Shown here piece by piece: positions 57,531 to 64,000 of a stretch of 64,000 nucleotides of DNA. Source of the stretch: Pollenia angustigena (Eukaryota; Arthropoda; Insecta; Diptera; Polleniidae). Every line of letters starts with the position of its first letter. Position 1 is the stretch's first letter. Both the position numbers and the translations under genes were made by a program. The stretch is from the NCBI GenBank assembly GCA_930367215.1, contig OV884056.1, positions 39,308,308 through 39,372,307 of the forward strand, given 5' to 3'. Under the pieces are notes generated by a model that saw nothing but the letters and a program-made list of their open reading frames with translations, was not told the origin of the DNA and did not search any database.

Positions 57531-59430
57531 GCACACTTAATCATAAACAGGCATAACTTAAAATTCAAAAATGTTTAGAAGAGACAGAAAACTGGCTTCA
57601 AAAAAAAAAAAACTGTTGCAATTTTTTTAATCAAATTGGTTTTCACAAATGTTAAAGAAGAAAATGAAAGAAGCCAGAGGCGTTAACAAAATTTAAGCGC
57701 TTGCTATAGATTTGACTTCTTGTCAACATCTTACATCTACCAACAGTTTGCGAAGATGTTCCTATCTCATTTTGTTCCCTTTTACATATTTCGATATTTT
57801 TAGTAGCATCACTGGTTTTTTTTTTTTTTGCATAATATTATTTAATTCATAATATCTTTTGTTTTTGCTTGTTAAATTTTATTTCTGTTTTTCTTTTTTG
57901 CTTGCTATTTTGGCAACTTAAATGATGAATGCATGTTTTAAATTATCAACATCTACCACACGTTCCTCCGAAATGTATGTAAGTGTGACAAGGCCTTTAA
58001 AATGAAGGAACGAATCGAAGAGTACACTCTCTTGTATACCCCTTTTTATTCCTCTGTCCGCACAATGTAAACGGACACTTACTTTACAGAAAGCAAGATT
58101 ATTGATTTAAACAATAAAAAAAAACTATTCAACATTTTAACTACGTTAAATTTTGATTTTTATCGCACAAATAATCAGACTTTAGCCGACTAGGTATCGC
58201 TCATTTGCTGCAACTTCATCTCAACTCAAAAAAATTCATTTTCTTTAGTGATGCAGAATTGTTTGCTTTGTTTTTCTTTATATTGCGTTAAAAATTAAAA
58301 TTGGAAAATTGAACAGAATGTGCTGTATTTTTCATAATAAACGTTTGTTAAATTTAATAATCGTTTATCAATACGGGGGTTAGATTTTTCATTAAAAACT
58401 ACATTAAAAGCATTAAAAGATCTATTTTTATAAATGCACAATTGAACAGCGTGAGTTTACGAGTCAAAATTGCTGGGCAAATTTACGAAATTTGTATAAA
58501 TGAATTTTCATACAATTTTTGACAGTTCATTTGCGAGGGCGTACAAATGCACAGTTTGCACAGACTGCGAGACTTTTAAGCGATACCATGAAAACCCTTA
58601 ATGTAAATATGGTCTAAGTTAAGCGAACGAGTCGTTCCCTTGTGTTTTACAAACAGGCAGTATATAACATTAGATTATTTGATATCATAACTATTTTTAC
58701 ACTTTATTTATTGTAGCTGATAAAGAGTTTAAGTTTTGCAAATTTCCAAATACCCAGTCTTTCATTCGCCCTATTTATCGTCTATATTTTCTGATTTTCT
58801 GCCAATGTTGATTTCGCTACTGGATTCTGAAGGGGTGCAATGTGAGCCGGCCGCAATTAATTTTCCAATTTTCCAGTGGGAGTAGCTGTATATTATTTAT
58901 GGGACTTTTAGAATACATTTGAAGATAATCGTAGAAATTTATTTAAATAAAATTGTGGTTAATTATGGACCTACCAAAACAAAACCCAAATTTTATATAT
59001 GAAAACAACTTAATCTTAAACTAACGTGATATACTGGGTTAATGATTTTATATTAGCACCCGTATCACAATGTTGTAGAATATGCTGAAAGGTTAGATAC
59101 AATTAACGTCTTAATCGACCTATGCCACAAAGACTAATTGAACTAATGGTGGTTTCTTTTCAAACAAATAAAAATGCATTATATATGTGATATAAATTTT
59201 TCAGGTTACATGCGTGTGACACATTTTTCTAATCTGCAATTTAAACATTTAATTTTCTTTGAATTCCAATAGGCGTTAACAACACTGATTTACAATAGTT
59301 AAAGTCAGCTATTGTTTAAAATTATGCGCGAAAACAATAATTATTTAATAAAAGTAAAACAAACGAAAAACAAAAAGTTTTTTTATCCGTCACAATATAA
59401 CCATAAATCTCGGAAAATGGTGCCGTTCCA
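57531..59430. other. Repeat fragments, no gene seen
   Basis: 57722-57975 carries diverged pieces of the element at 24178-24703 (CATCTTACATCTACCA, GCGAAGATGTTCCTATCTCA). The rest is AT-rich. No ORF above background. Confidence 0.4.
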
Positions 59431-60610
59431 TTCACCATTTTGGCGAAAGTAAGGTAATTGCTTTAGATATTTCCAAGGCGTTTGACAGAGTCTAGCATGG
59501 TGCACTCTTGTCAAAACTGGCTGCATATGGTGTCGGTGATAATTTCTCTCGATTTCTCTCGAGTTTTTTCAGAGATCGCACTATACGAGTTGATATAGAT
59601 GGGGTTTCGTCAAACGAGTTCAAGATTCATTCAGGGGTGCTGCAAGGCTCCGTTCTTTCTCCTACTCTATTTCTTATCTTTCTAAATGACCTCCTTTGTC
59701 AAACTTCCAACCCTATCTACTCTTTTGCAGATGACAGCAACCTTTGCCATTCGTACTCATTCGAATGCAGACCAAGCGTATCCGATGTCGGTGCTATGAG
59801 GCAGAATATGAATGATACGCTTGGCCGAGACCTTGACATAGTCTCGGAATGGGGTCGTGCGAATAGGGTCGATTTGAATGCCCGAAAAACCCAATGTTGA
59901 GTTCTGTCGCATAAACGCGCGACAAACCGAGGAATCAGAATCTCTTGATGTTCTGGGTATGAGGATACAGTGTGATGTCCGATGGACAGAACTTATATTC
60001 AAGGTGTCGAAAGAAGAATTCAAGTGCCTCGGCTTTCTAAGACGGTGTCTTCACTCCATCTGATCTCCTTACTATTTATACCACCTATGTATATCCGACC
60101 GCGTATGGAATACAATTCTTATGTGTGGGCCGGTGCTTCAAAGTCTATTTTGGAGCTTCTCGACCGCGTGCAGGAGAGGGCGAAGGTTCTCATTGGTGAC
60201 AGTAGGGTATCCAATTCTATTGACTCCCTTGAGCACCGTCGCAATGTAGGTTGTATTTGCCTGTTTTATCATTACAACAATGGGATGTGTTCCGACGAAA
60301 TTAGGGATCTGGTTCCCGAAACCCGTACCTTTGTTCGTAATACACATTTTTCCTCAAGAGCCCATCCTTATGTGGTCGATTTGCAGGTGAATTGTACAAC
60401 GCATTTTTCCCGGACTGTTTGTATGTGGAATAACCTTCCTGCAGAAGTCTTCCCTCTCACAACATGATTAAATTCAAATCGAATGTTCACAAGAGTACTG
60501 CTTCTATTCTCCTTCCCACAACCTTTTTTCATAGTTCCAACACAATGCAATGCATTAGTAGGGGTCAACCCCTGAGTGCTGGTCCTAACAGTAAAAAAAA
60601 AAAAAAAACA
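59431..60610 (+). pseudogene. Non-LTR retrotransposon RT fragment (jockey-like), copy 2, with 3-prime end
   Basis: Begins with ALDISKAFDRV and a TAG where Trp is expected (about 59463-59500), RT motif A. The open frame 59508-59900 carries HSGVLQGSVLSPTLFLIFLN and YSFADDSNLCHS, the FADD catalytic motif. After frameshifts, 59982-60467 carries YIRPRMEYNSYVWAGASKS, LLDRVQERAKVLI and the C-terminal FSRTVCMWNNLPAEVFP. The 3-prime end has a short A run at about 60594-60609. The N-terminal endonuclease and ORF1 are missing (5-prime truncation, as is usual for LINEs). Confidence 0.85.
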
Positions 60611-61185
60611 ATTGGGGTATTCAATTGTTAATTGTTACTTTGTAAACTGAAAGTGTCTTAAATTAATAAAACATTGCTTGCTATGTTTATTGTGGTGTCG
60701 GTATTTATCAAAGGAGACCTGTCCGAGCCGCTATGATTTTGTTGCCGTCGCCGTTGATGGAATAGTTTTATCCGGCTAACATCCGAATTTAACCTGCGGC
60801 TGGCAATTTTTGCAACAAAACACTTACGGCGTCAAATTAGATCGGCTTAGGACTCTGATGTCTGGTAAACAAACAAAAAAATTTATTTGTGGTTCGCGCC
60901 TGAAAAATGGAAAATATTCAGGAAAGATCTAATTTAATTTATTAATTCATGGATTAGAATTAAAAATATTTTGATTTAATGCAAGAATTGATTTTTATAT
61001 ATTTGTGTTAAATCAGCTGACTTAAATTCTAAATAGCACACTAAATTATTAGGAGTTGTTCACAACAGTCATAATATTTCATGTTATTATTTTAAGACAT
61101 ATGACACCTTGTGAATTCCCCAAACACAACACAAATAGTACGCAAAAACAAGAAAAAAGTTTATAAGAAAAATACTTTCTTGCAT
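60611..61185. other. No gene seen
   Basis: Includes a less AT-rich patch at about 60700-60860 (GGAGACCTGTCCGAGCCGCT) that I do not recognise; it might be the start of another LINE or a gene fragment. Confidence 0.3.
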
Positions 61186-61874
61186 AAAAATGTACTTAAC
61201 GCAGATGCCAAAAAGGGTATTATCTCACACTCAGAAGCATTGCAAGAGCTACCAATGCATCCAGAAAAAGTCACAGTTTGGTACGGTTTATGGGCTGGTG
61301 GCATCATTGGACGGTACTTCTTCAAAGATAATGCGAATCGTAACGTAACTGTGAATGGTAAGCGCTACCGTGAGATGATATCCAACTTTTTTTTCCCCAA
61401 AATGCAAGAGCTTGACTTGTATGACATGTGGTTTCAACAAGACGGTGCCACATGCCACACATCACGCTTAAGAATGGACTTATTGAGACCGAGTTTGGTG
61501 AATATTTTATTTCACGTTCGGGACCGGTCAATTCGCCGTCTAGATCGTGCGATTTAACGTCTTTAGACTAAGTTTTGTGGGGCTATGTTAAAGCTAATGT
61601 CTACACACACATGCCCGCTTCAATTGACGCATTGGAAGACAACATTGAAGCATTTATTCATGAGATACCGGCCGAAATGTTGGAAAGAGTATGCCAACAT
61701 TCGACTTAGCGGATGGACCATTTGAGGAGCAGTCACGGTCAACATTTGTATGAAATAATCTTCAAACATTAAATTATATAGACCGAACTAGCGATCAAAT
61801 AAAGATTTCATGAATTTTTCTGAATTTTATGTGTTTTTTTTAACTTTCCTATAGCTCTTAAGAAATCACCCATT
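61186..61874 (+). mobile_element. rosa-type mariner relic, copy 2
   Basis: 5-prime truncated. The open frame 61111-61557 enters transposase sequence near 61232 with EALQELPMHPEKVTVWYGLW and carries FKDNANRNVTVNGKRYREMI and FQQDGATCHTSRL with the second Asp intact. A 1-base shift near 61490 breaks the frame before the third Asp; the remaining C-terminal sequence follows in other frames to about 61745. The right end AAGAAATCACCCA is at about 61861-61873. It complements copy 1, which keeps the left end. Confidence 0.8.
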
Positions 61875-62430
61875 ACAATCTAGTGCTCGTATTTGAATTT
61901 ATATGGAAGTTAAATATTTTTAAATCGACATTTTTGAAGTTTTTTTTACAGGGAAAGTAAATTTTCAACAGCAGAGAAACTATGAATCATAATTAATGCA
62001 TTAATCTACCAAATTATATGTAAAACTATACTTCTTACATCAAGATTTAATATCATATATAAAATATTCCCAAATTTTATATTGAAGTTCATTTAGGAAA
62101 ATCGCTAAAATTTATGTTTTTGTTACACACACAAATTAATGTACACTTTGCCATATATAGCGATTCATAATAATCAAATACTATATATATGTTAACGTGT
62201 AAGCACTTAATATGTGACATTAAAGTCGTTGACCTTTTTCCAAGAAAACTAAATAAAGAGCATGTTAAATGCCAAACGGAATTAAGATATTTTCTTTGTA
62301 TTCTTGTACAAACTTAAATAAATTGTATTTCATTTATCTCTGACTTATTTTAAATTCTTTTTAACAAAAATTATATATAATGACTACTTAAATGAATATT
62401 TAAAGCTGTCAACAACTAAAAAACCATACA
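61875..62430. other. No gene seen
   Basis: AT-rich spacer between two mobile elements with no supported feature. Confidence 0.35.
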
Positions 62431-62680
62431 CAGACCATATCGATGGTTTTCTTCCGCAACCTCGTAACTCAAAAACGACTACTTTTCAGGAGAGACAAAA
62501 TACTTTATTTTAACCAAATATTTGAAACTTTTTGCTTCATATTCTTTTATAATCCAAGAATTAGGAAAAATTCCGATATTCCGCCAAACAAAAAAATTTC
62601 AAAATTGTAAAGCGGTATTTACTGATTACTTTTCAAAAACGAGTTACGTGGTTGCGGAAGAAAACCATCGATATGTACAG
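62431..62680. mobile_element. Small inverted-repeat element, ~40-bp ends (250 bp)
   Basis: The left end reads CATATCGATGGTTTTCTTCC then GCAACCTCGTAACTC; the right end is its complement with one substitution, and the match continues into AAAACGA and ACTTTTCA words. Non-coding; the ORF 62522-62704 overlaps the right end and is a by-product. Confidence 0.8.
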
Positions 62681-63918
62681 ATATACAATCGAACTTGTCT
62701 TTAGTAAATTTTTAGACATAATAGCTTTCCTATAATGAATTGGGCTTAAAAATACAGCTTTTTAGTGTATTTTAATTTTGCTATTGTGTTTTTTCTTTAC
62801 AATGAACAGATTTTATAACAATAAGTTTGATAGCATTTTTGCACACACGCATACATTGCACAGAATAAAAGATTTAATTAGCGGACAGCCAAAACAGAAA
62901 ATGGGAACAAAAAAAAAAAAAAAAAAAAACAAAAGTGTTAAACTGTGCCGAATCTTTTTTACCCTTAATCATGGTAAGATAGTAATATGTATAAGTAAAC
63001 CTTTTTGTTTCATGCCCACTTATTCAATCGCGCCCATATTCTGTTGGATGTTGTTAATGATAACCAAGATGCTTGTTTCTTCTTTCCGTTTTCCAAATAT
63101 CATAAAAACAGACGGATATCGTTAAATAACTGTGCTGTACATAAACGTATTGAACGTCGAAAATGCACAAAAAAAAGTATAAAAACTATTATTATTTTAA
63201 AAACTTATCAAGGTATACATATACCTTTTTACTTTCGGTGACGGGTATAAAAAGAAAAACAAAATGGGATTTAATAAAAAAAATTTAGCTAAATTTCATT
63301 GGCAAAAGAAACTGGAGTTCCTGAGACAGAAATATATGGCAACCTAGTAAGCATCATATCTGGGATCTTTGGAAAACCCATTTCAACATACACACGCACA
63401 GATGAACAGCCGGATAGACGGTTATCGATAAATCAAATTCGCTGCTCATAAGGACCCAGAATATATATACTTTATTGGGTCTAAGATCAATATTGTAGAA
63501 TTTACAAACGAAATGACAATCTTATAAGCTTCGTTCATAATGGCAGCAATATTTTCACTAAGTGTTCACCATTAGACAACAATTTTTCACAACCACTGAC
63601 ATTTTCAATTTAGAAAACGCTTACAAATTCGCCCACAACAATATTAAGTATTTGTTATTATTTTTTTAAACATTTTGTTTAAATTTTTATTCTTAAACTA
63701 AATAAAATTAATTAAAATTTAATTTACAATTTCATTGAAATTGTTTTTAAAAAAACATAAATAACGTTTTGATTCGAAAAATGAAAGGAAAATATGGGCA
63801 AATCCAAGAAACAGTCCACCAACCAAAAATTTTTCAAATGAATTTTTTTAATGGATTATAAGACTAGATGTATAATTTCATTTTTGTATTAAAAAATATG
63901 TATTTCAATGATCATTGA
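62681..63918. other. Repeat fragments, no gene seen
   Basis: 63420-63510 holds TAAGGACCCAGAATATATAT and TTATTGGGTCTAAGATC, words from the 24.8-kb dispersed repeat family in reverse. ORFs 62778-63125 and 63005-63241 run through A-rich and repeat sequence without a recognised domain. Confidence 0.4.
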
Positions 63919-64000
63919 CCCATTAAGGCCCTGCGTTGCGTTTTCGCAACGTTCACTTAAACCTTCCCTCAGGCATTTTGTTGTTACGTGATATTGTTAT
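63919..64000 (-). mobile_element. End of another piggyBac-type element, running off the window
   Basis: CCCATTAAGGCCCTGCGTTG and the following 60 bases match, in reverse, 30316-30399 of the 28.9-kb element. The flanking tetramer is TTGA (63915-63918) rather than TTAA, probably a point change in the target duplication. Confidence 0.75.

Noticed and set aside
1..64000. CRISPR arrays, operons, ribosome binding sites, riboswitches
   Set aside because: The sequence is eukaryotic (introns, LINEs, hAT, piggyBac); no regularly spaced direct repeats with unique spacers were seen.

Overview
The window is an AT-rich stretch of a eukaryotic nuclear genome. Its transposon mix points to a higher fly, probably a calyptrate such as a blow fly or house fly relative: rosa-type mariner, Penelope, jockey-like LINE, Helitron, piggyBac, hAT and pogo remnants, plus long dispersed repeats with tandem cores. 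The species call is inference. No intact multi-exon host gene is visible. The best host coding signal is one plus-strand exon at about 7.56-8.02 kb that opens with a start codon and ends at a strong splice donor, so most of the window may be the first intron of a large gene or intergenic DNA.

Region by region. 0-6.3 kb: an inverted-repeat element, a broken transposase with a CxxC knuckle that I place tentatively near the RAG1/Transib group, a 265-bp dispersed repeat, a tRNA-derived SINE relic and a 102-bp tandem duplication. 7-8.7 kb: the host exon followed by a second SINE copy. 9-13.4 kb: a large inverted duplication, a perfect hairpin and two small inverted-repeat elements. 13.9-17.3 kb: a dispersed repeat carrying a hAT element, which carries a Helitron helicase fragment, which carries a small inverted-repeat element; two of the insertions keep exact 8-bp target duplications. 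17.6-18.8 kb: a small secreted-type ORF and a second hAT relic. 20.8-22.2 kb: an array of direct and inverted units. 22.4-26.6 kb: LINE fragment, gypsy-type integrase, inverted-repeat element and a dispersed repeat with a 153-bp tandem core. 27.6-33 kb: a pogo-like element, a TTAA-flanked piggyBac element and a reversed copy of the 14-17 kb repeat split by another piggyBac. 36-42 kb: hAT-like, pogo-like (with a nested Harbinger-type element) and a piggyBac deletion derivative hosting two SINE copies. 43-48 kb: foldback, rosa mariner, microsatellite and inverted-repeat elements. 48-53 kb: a deep nest that includes a 699-bp foldback with a 9-bp target duplication and a GC-rich hairpin inside it. 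53-64 kb: Penelope endonuclease, a hAT element with TATCGATA sites at its ends, a LINE fragment, a second rosa copy, a small inverted-repeat element, and one end of another piggyBac element running off the window.

Functionally this is a transposon graveyard. No transposase or reverse transcriptase here is intact. The interest lies in the nesting order, the preserved target sites and the structured non-autonomous elements.
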